From Gillisia lutea (GTDB taxonomy: Bacteria > Bacteroidota > Bacteroidia > Flavobacteriales > Flavobacteriaceae), in contig NZ_JAKGTH010000011.1 in NCBI RefSeq assembly GCF_021568705.1, forward strand, positions 124,001 to 188,000: a DNA stretch of 64,000 nucleotides, in the 5' to 3' direction. This document shows, piece after piece, positions 18,597-28,081 of the stretch; position 1 is the stretch's first letter, and each line of letters opens with the position of its first letter. The translations under genes were made by a program, and so were the position numbers. The notes under the pieces were generated by a model. The model did not search any database. It was not told where the DNA came from and saw only the letters and a program-made list of their open reading frames with translations.

Positions 18597-21431
18597 TTAA
18601 TTCAATTCTTTCTTTAGAAATTTGGCGGTGTAGCTTTTCTTATGCTTAGCCACCTGTTCGGGGGTACCGCATACAATAACCTCTCCGCCGCCTTTTCCAC
18701 CTTCATAACCTATATCGATTATATGGTCTGCCATTTTAATTACATCCAAATTATGCTCGATAATTAGAACTGTATTTCCCTTATTTGCCAATTTATTCAA
18801 GACGTCCATTAATACTCTAATATCTTCAAAATGAAGACCTGTGGTTGGTTCATCTAATATATAAAAAGTATTTCCGGTGTCTCTTTTTGATAATTCTGTG
18901 GCAAGTTTAATACGTTGTGCTTCGCCTCCGGAAAGGGTTGTGCTTTGCTGGCCCAAGGTAATATATCCAAGGCCAACATCCTTAATAGTTTTTACTTTTC
19001 TGTATATTTTTGGAATTAGCTCAAAAAATTCGGCTGCCTCATTAATGGTCATTTCCAAAACATCTGAGATAGATTTGCCTTTATAACGTATTTCCAGAGT
19101 CTCTCTGTTAAAACGTTTTCCTTGGCAGGTTTCGCATTCCACGTAAACATCTGGCAGGAAGTTCATTTCTATTACTCGTAATCCGCCACCTTTACAGGTT
19201 TCACATCTTCCACCTTTTACGTTAAAGCTAAATCTTCCAGGTTTGTATCCTCTTATTAAAGCTTCCGGAGTCTTAGCAAAAAGGGAACGTATTTCTGAAA
19301 ACACACCAGAATAGGTTGCAGGATTGGATCTTGGAGTTCTACCAATAGGAGTTTGATTGATATCGATTACCTTATCAATATGTTCTAAACCTTTAATGCT
19401 CTTATAAGGTTTTGGTTCTTTTACCCCGTTGAAATAGTGAGCGTTCATAATAGGGTAAAGGGTCTCATTGATAAGAGTAGATTTACCACTTCCCGAAACT
19501 CCTGTTACAGCAATCATTTTCCCTAATGGAAATGTTACCGACACATCTTTAAGATTATTACCAGAAGCACCTTTTAGTATTATTTTCTTACCATTACCTT
19601 TTCGTCTTTTTTCAGGAACCTCAATTTCCATAGTTCCATTTAAATAAGAAGCGGTAATGGTTTTATGTTTTTTTATTTGAGCGGGTGTACCTTCACTTAT
19701 AATTTCTCCTCCGTGTTTCCCGGCGAGCGGACCGATATCGATAACGTGGTCGGCGCGCTCTATCATATCCTTATCATGTTCCACCACAATAACCGAATTT
19801 CCCAGATCGCGTAATGCAATAAGAGAATTAATCAATTTTTCGTTATCACGCTGGTGAAGTCCTATACTAGGTTCATCCAAAATATAAAGAACTCCTACCA
19901 GTTGCGACCCAATTTGTGTGGCAAGTCGTATTCGTTGCGCTTCCCCACCGGAAAGAGATTTAGAACTTCTGTTAAGAGATAAATATGTTAAACCAACGTC
20001 TACTAAAAACTGTAGCCGCGTCCTTATTTCCTTTATAATCTCTGAAGCTATTAAGAGCTGTTTTTGAGATAGGTTTTCACTTAGAGTGGAGAACCAATCA
20101 GCCAGATCGGTAATATCTTTATTGGCAAGTTGAGCTATATTTTCACCGTTAACCCTGAAATATAAAGATTCTTTACGTAAACGCGCTCCCTCACAGGTAG
20201 GACACACCACTTCATCCATATATTCTTTAGCCCATCTTCTAAGAGATGTAGAATCGTTGTTGTTGAAGGTAGTTTCTATAAAAGTTGCCACTCCTTCAAA
20301 ATCTATTTTGAAATCGCGGGTAATGCCTAGTGCTTTAGAAGGTTTAGAGAATTTTTCTTTTCCTCCGTGCAAGATCATATCTAAAGCTTCCTGAGGAATT
20401 TTCTCAACGGGATCACTTAATTTAAAATCAAAACGTTCAGCAATAAGTTCCAACTGAGAAAACACCCAGTTCTTTTTCTGAGGACCGTGAGGAATTATTG
20501 CTCCACTTTTTATGGATTTCGATCTATCCGGAATAAGCTTATCGTTATTCACCTGATAAAGAGTTCCAATGCCATTGCAAGTAGGACATGCACCTTTTGG
20601 AGAATTAAAAGAGAAATTATTGGGCTCAGGATTAGGGTATGAAACTCCGGAAGAAGGACACATAAGATTACGACTAAAATACCTTACCTCTCCGCTATCT
20701 TGTTCTAGTACCATTAAAACATCATCTCCATGATACATGGCAGTTTTAATGCTCTCTTCAAGACGTTTGTTATTCGCCTCAATATCTTCTTCTATCTTTA
20801 ATCGGTCTACTACAATTTCTATATCGTGCATTTTGTAGCGATCCAACTTCATGCCTTTCACCAAATCTCTTACCTCACCGTCGGTTCGCACTTTTAAAAA
20901 GCCTTGTTTAGCAGTTTGCTCAAAAAGTTCTCTATAATGCCCTTTTCTAGACCGTACTATAGGAGCTAGAATATTAATTCTTTTCCCTTTAAAATTTTCA
21001 ATAATAAGCTCTTTTATTTGCTCATCACTATAGCTTACCATTTTATCTCCAGTCTCATAGCTATAAGCATCGGCAGATCTTGCGTAGAGCAATCGTAAGA
21101 AATCATATATTTCGGTGATAGTACCAACCGTACTTCTGGGGTTCTTACTGGTTGTTTTCTGTTCTATAGCAATCACAGGGGAAAGCCCTTCAATTTTATC
21201 TACATCTGGCCGCTCTAAACCTCCTAAAAACTGACGCGCGTAGGCAGAGAAAGTTTCAATATATCGGCGTTGCCCCTCAGCATAAATAGTATCAAAAGCA
21301 AGCGAAGATTTCCCTGAACCGGAAAGTCCAGTAATTACAACTAATTTTTCACGAGGAATAGTTACATCTATGTTCTTTAAATTATGGACGCGAGCCCCTA
21401 ATACCTCTATGTTTTCTTCTGATTTTGCCAT
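18597..21431 (-). CDS. uvrA: Excinuclease ABC subunit A
   Basis: Damage-recognition ATPase of nucleotide excision repair. The 944 residues start at the ATG at 21431 ([10 protein letters not shown]); a TTG four codons upstream is less likely. Two ABC modules are visible: Walker [14 protein letters not shown] near residue 33 and [13 protein letters not shown] near 640, with [12 protein letters not shown] and [12 protein letters not shown] signatures. Zinc-binding cysteine pairs are in [14 protein letters not shown]...CPTC and CETCKGGG...CETCQG. Walker B is [16 protein letters not shown]. The length is normal. Probably co-transcribed with the LOG-family gene downstream. Confidence 0.97.
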   Translation of the reverse strand: MAKSEENIEVLGARVHNLKNIDVTIPREKLVVITGLSGSGKSSLAFDTIYAEGQRRYIETFSAYARQFLGGLERPDVDKIEGLSPVIAIEQKTTSKNPRSTVGTITEIYDFLRLLYARSADAYSYETGDKMVSYSDEQIKELIIENFKGKRINILAPIVRSRKGHYRELFEQTAKQGFLKVRTDGEVRDLVKGMKLDRYKMHDIEIVVDRLKIEEDIEANNKRLEESIKTAMYHGDDVLMVLEQDSGEVRYFSRNLMCPSSGVSYPNPEPNNFSFNSPKGACPTCNGIGTLYQVNNDKLIPDRSKSIKSGAIIPHGPQKKNWVFSQLELIAERFDFKLSDPVEKIPQEALDMILHGGKEKFSKPSKALGITRDFKIDFEGVATFIETTFNNNDSTSLRRWAKEYMDEVVCPTCEGARLRKESLYFRVNGENIAQLANKDITDLADWFSTLSENLSQKQLLIASEIIKEIRTRLQFLVDVGLTYLSLNRSSKSLSGGEAQRIRLATQIGSQLVGVLYILDEPSIGLHQRDNEKLINSLIALRDLGNSVIVVEHDKDMIERADHVIDIGPLAGKHGGEIISEGTPAQIKKHKTITASYLNGTMEIEVPEKRRKGNGKKIILKGASGNNLKDVSVTFPLGKMIAVTGVSGSGKSTLINETLYPIMNAHYFNGVKEPKPYKSIKGLEHIDKVIDINQTPIGRTPRSNPATYSGVFSEIRSLFAKTPEALIRGYKPGRFSFNVKGGRCETCKGGGLRVIEMNFLPDVYVECETCQGKRFNRETLEIRYKGKSISDVLEMTINEAAEFFELIPKIYRKVKTIKDVGLGYITLGQQSTTLSGGEAQRIKLATELSKRDTGNTFYILDEPTTGLHFEDIRVLMDVLNKLANKGNTVLIIEHNLDVIKMADHIIDIGYEGGKGGGEVIVCGTPEQVAKHKKSYTAKFLKKELN

Positions 21432-21945
21432 ATTTTTAATCAAGGTGGCAAAGGTACTTAAACTGTTGCTAACTAAAAAGTAAGGTGAAATTGCAGTGTG
21501 TTAATAATAGGATAAAGTTATATGGCTTTCATATAAAGTATCTTAAAAATGAGTGAAGTTAGAATGACGTTTTCCAAGATGAATAAAATAGAAAACGGGA
21601 GAATGTTTCTATTTTATGCATCTTTGAACACTTAATCTACTGAAAATGAGTGATTGTATTTGGAAAATGATCATTTATGTAAGGAAAATATTACCTGTTT
21701 TTTTTTGAGGTATGGGTATTTTCCCTTAATTTCAATGTTTAATATTCCCCATGAATATTAACAAGATCACTTCCCTTCAAATTCAAAGTGATATTTTTCC
21801 CCAATAGCATCGTATATTTTTAGTTTGTTTATCGCTATCCCTACATTTTTATTCTTCCCCGTGCCCTGCATTTTATTGGCCCCTTTACCTACATGTTTTA
21901 GTTGATTTAATATTAATATGCTTGTTTAATTTTAAGGTTAAAGGG
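21432..21945. other. 514-bp intergenic gap between uvrA and the LuxR-type regulator
   Basis: No coding frame of credible length is found. The gap holds the uvrA -7 box, a near-perfect 12-bp inverted repeat TAAAATAGAAA(A)C / GTTTCTATTTTA (21584-21616, 8-nt loop gggagaat), and pyrimidine-rich stretches with repeated CCC blocks at 21720-21900. No RNA family is recognised. Confidence 0.5.
21449..21456 (-). promoter_or_regulatory. Possible -7 box of the uvrA promoter
   Basis: Minus-strand TACCTTTG fits TAnnTTTG and lies 17 bp upstream of the uvrA ATG; no convincing -33 TTG is seen at the right distance. Confidence 0.45.
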
Positions 21946-22959
21946 ATGAATCTAGATAAGAAACAATTATTAGTTATAAGTAAATGCTCAGATTTTATTG
22001 GTTTTCTTTCGGAAAGGCTGAGTTTAAAGTTTGATATTGCAATAGCACCTTCACTTCACACGGGATATATGAATGCAATGCACTTACTCCCCGATGTAAT
22101 TCTAATTGATGAGATTTCTCTTGAAATAAAGGATCTTAAAAATTTATCCAATTTTAAATCTACACATTTCTTAAATAAAAGCTGGCTTATTATGTATACA
22201 ACCGCTAGTAAGAAAGTACAGCAGGATTCTTTACTGAAGGTTGTGGATGAAGTTGTTTATTCTACTTCATCTGTTTCAAAATTATGCGCGAGGATTGTTG
22301 ATCACGCTGGTACAGCCTTCTCCTTTTCCAATTATTGGAAAGAAGCGTTTTTAGGTTTGTTCAACCTATTGTCAAACCCTGTGGTGTTACTTGAAAAGGA
22401 GACAATTGTATCTATGAATGATGCTTTTAGAGAAACCTTTAAAATAAATAAACAGGAGGAAGGTAAGCTTATAGACTTTGTGAACTGTGAGAATAAGACG
22501 AAAGTAAAGGCCAGTTTGTTAAATTTTGCAAGAGGAAAACATATGAAAGCGGTGGCAAAGACCGCGTTTTGCCTAAAAGATGATAAAATTAGGAATGCAA
22601 CCATTAGTTTATCTAAACTGGATAAAATGACGGACGGCCAATTTATTATGATGATTAATTTTAGTGATGATGAACATATATTAAAGGAGGAGATTGGTAC
22701 TAATTCTACTTTAATGGAGAATTGTTTTAAAGAGAATAGCAAACTTGCAGAATTTCATTTCACCAGACGGGAAAAGGAAATTATTCAACTGCTTTGCAAG
22801 GGCTATAAGACCAAGGAGATTTCTGAAGCTTTATTTATTTCAACTAAAACTATAGAAAAGCACCGAGCAAATATTATTAAACGTACCCATTCCGAAACAA
22901 TAATTGAAAGTATTATTTATGCCATAAATCATCAACTTGTCGATGTGAGTTATGCTTGA
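21946..22959 (+). CDS. LuxR-type transcriptional regulator with receiver-like and PAS-like regions
   Basis: A 337-residue regulator starting at the ATG at 21946 (MNLDKKQLLVIS); a TTG at 21922 is possible but weaker. The C-terminal 65 residues are a GerE/LuxR helix-turn-helix: FTRREKEIIQLLCKGYKTKEISEALFISTKTIEKHRANI. The N-terminal about 120 residues look like a degenerate receiver domain (LLPDVILIDE, WLIMYTT) without a convincing phospho-acceptor set. The middle (residues 135-240, NPVVLLEKETIVSMNDAFRETF) resembles a PAS sensor. No kinase is adjacent. The signal and targets are unknown; the long flanking gaps suggest autoregulation or an RNA neighbour. Confidence 0.75.
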   Translation: MNLDKKQLLVISKCSDFIGFLSERLSLKFDIAIAPSLHTGYMNAMHLLPDVILIDEISLEIKDLKNLSNFKSTHFLNKSWLIMYTTASKKVQQDSLLKVVDEVVYSTSSVSKLCARIVDHAGTAFSFSNYWKEAFLGLFNLLSNPVVLLEKETIVSMNDAFRETFKINKQEEGKLIDFVNCENKTKVKASLLNFARGKHMKAVAKTAFCLKDDKIRNATISLSKLDKMTDGQFIMMINFSDDEHILKEEIGTNSTLMENCFKENSKLAEFHFTRREKEIIQLLCKGYKTKEISEALFISTKTIEKHRANIIKRTHSETIIESIIYAINHQLVDVSYA

Positions 22960-23280
22960 TGTGTATTGAACTATAGTTAAATATACTTGAATTCCCCCAT
23001 AGGTATAAAGCAATTATGAATATAAATTTACATAGGTGAAATTTCGAAACCAAGTTTTCGAAGTAAGCTCAAGCTTGAATAACTCTTTTAAAGTATAAAT
23101 GAATTAAAAGGTTTAAAGTTAACTTACAGGGCATATTAACCGGGGGGATAATTGCCTTGCTGAGTTAGTTTTATTAATGATCTCTATTTAGTAAATATTT
23201 AGAGGTGTTAATAGAAGAGGCTGTCTAGAGCTTTTCTGGACAGCTTTTTCTTTTTTGCTGGCTATATCTAAATTCTGAAC
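22960..23280. other. 321-bp non-coding gap with two hairpins and a terminator
   Basis: No protein-coding frame is seen. It contains the interrupted repeat TTCGAAAC-caa-GTTTTCGAA (23043-23062), a perfect palindrome TCAAGCTTGA (23069-23078) and, about 140 bp further, a strong plus-strand terminator. This is compatible with a long 3' UTR of the LuxR-type gene or a separate small RNA. Confidence 0.4.
23220..23256 (+). terminator. Rho-independent terminator, 260 bp downstream of the LuxR-type gene
   Basis: Stem GCTGTCTAG / CTGGACAGC (one G-U pair), loop AGCTTTT, then TTTTTCTTTTTT. It points with the plus strand. Confidence 0.85.
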
Positions 23281-24987
23281 TTAGAAACCTATGGCTGTAT
23301 CGTCCCCACGTTTATCGGCACCACCTTCTAGTTTTCCATTTGGCAGTTTTAAAATTGCATCTACCTTCCCAATTATTTGAGAATCTCTTTCATTTATATG
23401 ATATCCCTTATCTTGAAGTTCATTTAGAATATGTGTACTAAAGGCATTAGGCTCGAACATGATTTCATCTGGCAGCCATTGATGATGAAATCTCGCAGCA
23501 TTCACAGCTTCCTGCATACCCATATCAAATTCGGCTACATTTAATATGGTTTGTAGTACGGAGGTGATAATGGTAGAACCGCCGGGAGTTCCCACGGTCA
23601 TCCAAAACTCTCCGTTCTTTTCAATTATTGTTGGAGTCATAGAGCTCAGCATCCGCTTTCCCGGTTCAATGGAATTAGCTTCAGCGCCAATTAATCCGAA
23701 CATGTTCGGAACTCCTGGTTTAGAGCTAAAATCGTCCATTTCATTATTTAGAAAAAAACCTAATTCTTCTACATAGAGTTTAGAACCATAGGCGCCATTT
23801 AAGGTAGAGGTAACGGCAATAGCATTCCCAAACGAATCAACTATAGAATAATGTGTAGTTTCATTGCTCTCATATCCTGGAATTTGCCCATGCTTTAAAG
23901 TAGAAGAAGCAGTAGCCTTTTCAAAACTGAAATTTTCCATTCTATTTAAAAGATAGTCTTTACTGGTAAGAATATCGGTAGGAACGTCATAAAAATCGGG
24001 ATCACCCAAATAGTAACTCCTATCAGCATAAGCCCGTCTTTCAGCCTCGGTAATTACCTGTATGGTCTTTAGCTGGTTATGCCCATATTCTTTAAGAGAA
24101 TAATCTTCTATCATCTTCATAATTTGAGATAAGGCAACCCCACCGCTAGAGGGAGGTGCCATAGATATTACCTTTAGATTCTTATAATAAAATGTGACAG
24201 GATCTCTCCATACGGTTTGATATGCTTTAAGATCGTCTAAAGTGATAATTCCGTTATTGTCCTGAATAAATTTCACTAGCTTTTGCCCAGTCTCACCACC
24301 ATAATACTCTTCTCGACCATTGGTAGCCAGTTTTTTTAAAGTATTTGCAAGCGCTATGTTCTTAACAGTGTCTCCAGCGCTAAATGTTTTTGCATACAAG
24401 ATTTGAGATTTATTGACTTCATTGAAAGTAGAGCGATAATGATTATAGCTGGCTGCCTGTTTTTCAGTTACCACGTATCCGTTTCGGGCTAATGCAATTA
24501 CCGGTGCCAAAATAGTTGCCATTGGAAGACTTCCAAATTTTTCGTGAGCAGAAAATATTCCCGCCACCGTGCCTGGAACTCCAATTGCTAAACCTCCAAC
24601 CTGGCTCTTATCAGGCATAGTATCTCCCTCTTCATTCAGGTACATGTTTTTAGTGGCAGCAAGCGGTGCTTTTTCTCTGAAATCTAAACTTCCTGTCTCC
24701 CCATTCGCTTTCCTATAAACCATAAAACCACCTCCCCCTAAACTTCCTGCAAAAGGGTAAGTAACTGCCAGCGCCATTTCTGTGGCCACCATAGCATCAA
24801 AGGCATTCCCCCCCTGTTTCATTATATCGGCTGCTATTTTTGAAGCTTCTGCTCTTGCAGAAACTACCATGGCTTTTTCGGTAATAAGCCCTGTTTCTTT
24901 TTTGCTGGGAGGAGATGTTTTAGTATCAGGAGTCGTTTTACAGGAATAGGATAAAATAAGTAATGATAGAAATAAGATCTTTTTCAT
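23281..24987 (-). CDS. ggt: Gamma-glutamyltransferase (glutathione hydrolase), lipoprotein
   Basis: Transfers or hydrolyses the gamma-glutamyl group of glutathione and related peptides in the periplasm. The 568-residue precursor self-cleaves before a threonine; here the site is NETTHYSIVD (Thr377), matching the E. coli TTHYSVVD context. Other family blocks are AMVVSARAEASKIAADIMKQGGNAFDAMVA, GSLGGGGFMV, LDFREKAP and TPTIIEKNGEFWMTVGTPGGS. A lipobox (LILSYSC, Cys16) indicates membrane anchoring. The ATG is at 24987, 12 bp after the acpH stop on the same strand, so the two form an operon. Confidence 0.96.
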   Translation of the reverse strand: MKKILFLSLLILSYSCKTTPDTKTSPPSKKETGLITEKAMVVSARAEASKIAADIMKQGGNAFDAMVATEMALAVTYPFAGSLGGGGFMVYRKANGETGSLDFREKAPLAATKNMYLNEEGDTMPDKSQVGGLAIGVPGTVAGIFSAHEKFGSLPMATILAPVIALARNGYVVTEKQAASYNHYRSTFNEVNKSQILYAKTFSAGDTVKNIALANTLKKLATNGREEYYGGETGQKLVKFIQDNNGIITLDDLKAYQTVWRDPVTFYYKNLKVISMAPPSSGGVALSQIMKMIEDYSLKEYGHNQLKTIQVITEAERRAYADRSYYLGDPDFYDVPTDILTSKDYLLNRMENFSFEKATASSTLKHGQIPGYESNETTHYSIVDSFGNAIAVTSTLNGAYGSKLYVEELGFFLNNEMDDFSSKPGVPNMFGLIGAEANSIEPGKRMLSSMTPTIIEKNGEFWMTVGTPGGSTIITSVLQTILNVAEFDMGMQEAVNAARFHHQWLPDEIMFEPNAFSTHILNELQDKGYHINERDSQIIGKVDAILKLPNGKLEGGADKRGDDTAIGF

Positions 24988-24999
24988 GGGTGGTGAAAA

Positions 25000-25584
25000 T
25001 TATAATTGAGTAATTTTTTTATTAGTATAGGTTTCCAACTCTTCAAAGAACATAGTAAATTCTCTTTTGAAATCGGAATAATAAAGTTCCAGTTCGTGTA
25101 CGGCAAGATGCATTTGCGACCTGTTCTTGGTTCGCTGATTCATTTGAAATAAAATCTTTTCAATTCCTTCAATAGTTTTATAGCTCAACAACCAATTTTT
25201 GTCAATCATAATGGGCAAGAATTGTTGCACTCTTTTTGGAAGATGCTGAAAGTTATCCTTTAATAATTGGTAGAAAGCAGATGTATATTGGGGTAAAGGG
25301 ATTTTTGAATATTCATGCCAATTAGCCGCCAGAAAATGATCGTATAAAATATCGACAATTACAGTGCTATAATGACCGTAAATGGGAAATAGCCTGTGCA
25401 CACTTTTTTTTACGGTGTCATGAGAATCGGTAAAACTATCTATGGATCGGTGTAGAATAATACCCTTTTGAATTTTTTCAGGGTAGTTGAGATATTTTTT
25501 CCCTTTTACAGAATCGGCTATAAAATTCCCAATCTTCAATTGTTCGTCTTCAGCCGAGAGATAAATGTGTGCTAGATAGTTCAT
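25000..25584 (-). CDS. acpH: Acyl carrier protein phosphodiesterase (AcpH/DUF479 family)
   Basis: A 194-residue protein matching the AcpH family, which removes the 4'-phosphopantetheine arm from holo-ACP. Diagnostic blocks are the N-terminal MNYLAHIYLS, KIGNFIADSVKG, GIILHRSIDSFTDSH and the HD-domain-like YGHYSTVIVDILYDHFLAANW. Length and order of motifs are those of the E. coli enzyme. Cytoplasmic. First gene of an acpH-ggt pair; its start faces the glmM promoter, and the intergenic region is 143 bp. Confidence 0.9.
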   Translation of the reverse strand: MNYLAHIYLSAEDEQLKIGNFIADSVKGKKYLNYPEKIQKGIILHRSIDSFTDSHDTVKKSVHRLFPIYGHYSTVIVDILYDHFLAANWHEYSKIPLPQYTSAFYQLLKDNFQHLPKRVQQFLPIMIDKNWLLSYKTIEGIEKILFQMNQRTKNRSQMHLAVHELELYYSDFKREFTMFFEELETYTNKKITQL

Positions 25585-25632
25585 CAGGACAAGTTAGTAA
25601 TTTACTGCACTTTTTGTATAAATTATGTTAAG

Positions 25633-25674
25633 TTTTGGGGCGTAGCTATCGAGGCTTGTATATTTGCCAAGCCT
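25633..25674 (+). promoter_or_regulatory. glmM promoter with the -7 box inside an inverted repeat
   Basis: The -33 box TTTTG (25633-25637) and -7 box TATATTTG (25659-25666), 21 bp apart, form one of the clearest Bacteroidota promoters in the window. The -7 box lies in the loop of a perfect 7-bp inverted repeat AGGCTTG (25652-25658) / CAAGCCT (25668-25674), which looks like an operator. Confidence 0.7.
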
Positions 25675-25727
25675 AAATAGGGTAGAGCTCTAAATTAGGT
25701 TTGGAAAAAAATATAAAATATAACAAT

Positions 25728-27116
25728 ATGAGTTTAATAAAATCTATTTCAGGAATACGCGGTACTATAGGAGGGAAGCCGGCAGAGAATTTAACCCCCA
25801 TTGATGCTGTTAAATTTGCGGCTGCTTATGGAACCTGGCTGAAAGATGAATATGGAGATCAAAAACTTAAAGTTGTTATAGGTCGAGATGCACGAATTTC
25901 AGGGGAAATGATTCAACAATTGGTGATGAACACTTTGGTTGGTCTTGGAATAGATGTAATAGATGTAGGTCTGTCTACAACCCCAACGGTAGAAATTGCA
26001 GTTCCCTTGGAAAAAGCAAATGGAGGTATCATTTTAACCGCCAGCCATAATCCTAAACAATGGAATGCTCTTAAATTATTGAATAAGAAAGGGGAATTTC
26101 TAAATGGTGCAGATGGTGTTAAGATCTTGGAGCATGCAGAAAATGAAAATTTTGATTTTGCTGATGTGGACGAGTTGGGCACGGTTACAGTCATAACCGA
26201 TTATATAGACAGGCATATAGAGGAAGTGCTTAAGCTGAAATTGGTAGATGCCGATGCAGTAGCGAAGGCAAATTTCAAAGTAGTGGTAGATGCTGTTAAC
26301 TCTACCGGAGGAATTGCCATTCCGGCACTTTTAAAAAGAATGGGGGTTGAGGTGGTAGAACTGTATTGTGAACCGAATGGTCATTTTCCGCATAATCCCG
26401 AGCCATTGAAAGAACATTTGGGAGATATATGTAAACTGGTAGTAGAAGAAAAAGCCGATCTTGGAGTGGTAGTAGATCCCGATGTAGACAGATTGGCAAT
26501 TATTGATGAGAAAGGACAGATGTTTGGGGAAGAGTATACCTTGGTAGCCTGTGCCGATTATGTGTTAGGGAAGACTCCCGGAAGTACGGTAAGTAATCTC
26601 TCTTCCTCTCGAGCATTAAGAGACCTTACGAATGGTTATAAGCAAGAATATAAAGCAAGTGCTGTTGGGGAAGTAAATGTGGTAGAATTAATGAAAGCTT
26701 CTAATGCTGTAATAGGTGGAGAAGGAAATGGAGGAATTATCTATCCTGAAAGTCATTACGGGCGTGATAGTTTAGTGGGTGTAGCTTTATTTTTAACATA
26801 TCTTGCCGAGAAGAAACAAACTGTTTCTGCAATAAAAGAGAGTTATCCGCAGTATTTTATGAGCAAGAATAAAATTGAATTAACCCCCGATCTTGATGTG
26901 GATGCTATTCTTGTAGCTGTTCAGGAAAATCATAAGAAAGAAGAAATATCTACTATCGATGGTGTTAAGATAGATTTCCCAGAGAATTGGGTGCATCTAA
27001 GAAAATCTAATACAGAGCCTATTATCAGAATTTATACCGAAGCTAAATCTCAACAGGAAGCAGAGGAGCTGGCTCAAAAAATGATTAAGGAAATCAAAGC
27101 CATAGTGGCTTCTTAA
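25728..27116 (+). CDS. glmM: Phosphoglucosamine mutase
   Basis: Interconverts glucosamine-6-phosphate and glucosamine-1-phosphate on the way to UDP-GlcNAc, which supplies the cell wall and the sugar locus further right. The 462 residues start at the ATG at 25728 (MSLIKSISGIRGT); an upstream TTG adds nine residues without family support. The phosphoserine loop is TASHNPKQWNALK (Ser106), the metal-binding loop DPDVDRLA, the sugar-binding GEGNGG and the phosphate-binding RKSNTEPIIRIYTEA. Some Bacteroidota homologues are only called phosphohexomutases, so glucosamine specificity is likely but not proven. The stop overlaps the convergent acyltransferase gene by 4 bp. Confidence 0.92.
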   Translation: MSLIKSISGIRGTIGGKPAENLTPIDAVKFAAAYGTWLKDEYGDQKLKVVIGRDARISGEMIQQLVMNTLVGLGIDVIDVGLSTTPTVEIAVPLEKANGGIILTASHNPKQWNALKLLNKKGEFLNGADGVKILEHAENENFDFADVDELGTVTVITDYIDRHIEEVLKLKLVDADAVAKANFKVVVDAVNSTGGIAIPALLKRMGVEVVELYCEPNGHFPHNPEPLKEHLGDICKLVVEEKADLGVVVDPDVDRLAIIDEKGQMFGEEYTLVACADYVLGKTPGSTVSNLSSSRALRDLTNGYKQEYKASAVGEVNVVELMKASNAVIGGEGNGGIIYPESHYGRDSLVGVALFLTYLAEKKQTVSAIKESYPQYFMSKNKIELTPDLDVDAILVAVQENHKKEEISTIDGVKIDFPENWVHLRKSNTEPIIRIYTEAKSQQEAEELAQKMIKEIKAIVAS

Positions 27117-28027
27117 AAATTTTTAGAAATTATTGTAGCATCCGCTGGAAGTATAGCATCTTTATGCTTCCAGCGCTTATGTGTCCATAAATAGTATTCT
27201 GGATCTTTCTTTATTTGTGTTTCAAGCAAATCAAGATAGGTTCGGGTTATTTTAAATGTGGGTTCTTCCTTTGGGGAATCAGAGATAGGGAAGAAAGTTG
27301 CGCTATAGTATCCTCGTTTAATTTTTTCGACATGCAAATAAACCACAGCCATATCGAGGTTCTTTGCAAGTTTTTCAGAGCCGAAAAATACAGGCACATT
27401 AGCTCCCAGAAAATTACTCCAATACTTCGATCGACTTAATTTAGGAGATTGATCGGCTATCATGGCATAGACTCCTCGTTTGCCTTCACTTTCATTATGA
27501 GTGATAGTTAGTGTGGCTTTGGATGAAGAAATAAGCTCCCCATCAAATCGTCCCCGAATGTCCCTAGCCATCTTATCGAAATACTTATTCTTCACTTTTT
27601 TGTAGATGCCATAACCTTTATAATCCAGGCCATAAAGTTGCAAGGCATTTAACCATTCATAGCTGGCGTAGTGGCCACACATCAAAATAATGCTCTTATC
27701 CAGTTTTCTAATTCTTACAATCTCATCTAAATTAGTAAAAGTGAAACGCTCTTTTAATTGATCATTGCTAATAGAAAGACTTTTTACCATTTCTAAGAAC
27801 ATATCACACATATGCTGATAAAACTTCCTGCGTATGCTTTTAATTTCTTCAGAAGATTTTTCGGGGAAAACAAGAGTTAAGTTCTCGGTAACTGTTTTCT
27901 TCCGGTAACCTATAATACGATATACTATAAAATATACCACATCAGATATTTTGTAAAAAAGCCAAAAAGGGAGTTTTGAAATTAGCCACACAAGTGGATA
28001 AATCAACCAGAAAACTAATAGTTGCAT
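27113..28027 (-). CDS. Lipid A biosynthesis (lyso) acyltransferase, LpxL/HtrB family
   Basis: A 304-residue membrane-anchored acyltransferase starting at the ATG at 28027 (MQLLVFWLIYPLVW), with an N-terminal membrane helix. The catalytic HX4E motif is CGHYASYE; other family blocks are GYGIYKKVKN, the YAMIADQSPKLSRSKYWSNFLG region and the C-terminal YYLWTHKRWKHK. LpxL-type enzymes add secondary acyl chains to lipid A at the inner membrane; in Bacteroidota they may also act on ornithine or other lipids. It overlaps glmM convergently by 4 bp and is transcribed from a promoter back-to-back with the rhomboid gene. Confidence 0.92.
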   Translation of the reverse strand: MQLLVFWLIYPLVWLISKLPFWLFYKISDVVYFIVYRIIGYRKKTVTENLTLVFPEKSSEEIKSIRRKFYQHMCDMFLEMVKSLSISNDQLKERFTFTNLDEIVRIRKLDKSIILMCGHYASYEWLNALQLYGLDYKGYGIYKKVKNKYFDKMARDIRGRFDGELISSSKATLTITHNESEGKRGVYAMIADQSPKLSRSKYWSNFLGANVPVFFGSEKLAKNLDMAVVYLHVEKIKRGYYSATFFPISDSPKEEPTFKITRTYLDLLETQIKKDPEYYLWTHKRWKHKDAILPADATIISKNF

Positions 28028-28043
28028 CAACAAAAAATTTCAA

Positions 28044-28062
28044 CAAATATATGGTATATTTG
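28044..28062. promoter_or_regulatory. Divergent promoters: two -7 boxes forming one palindrome
   Basis: CAAATATA (28044-28051, minus-strand TATATTTG) and TATATTTG (28055-28062) are separated by TGG and form a perfect inverted repeat. Each is correctly placed for one of the divergent genes (start codons at 28027 and 28082). No good -33 boxes are seen for either direction. Confidence 0.6.
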
Positions 28063-28081
28063 GCACTAAACGTAAGTATCT

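Noticed and set aside
23546-23776. Plus-strand frame inside ggt
   Set aside because: Contained entirely in a conserved gene on the other strand and without recognisable features.
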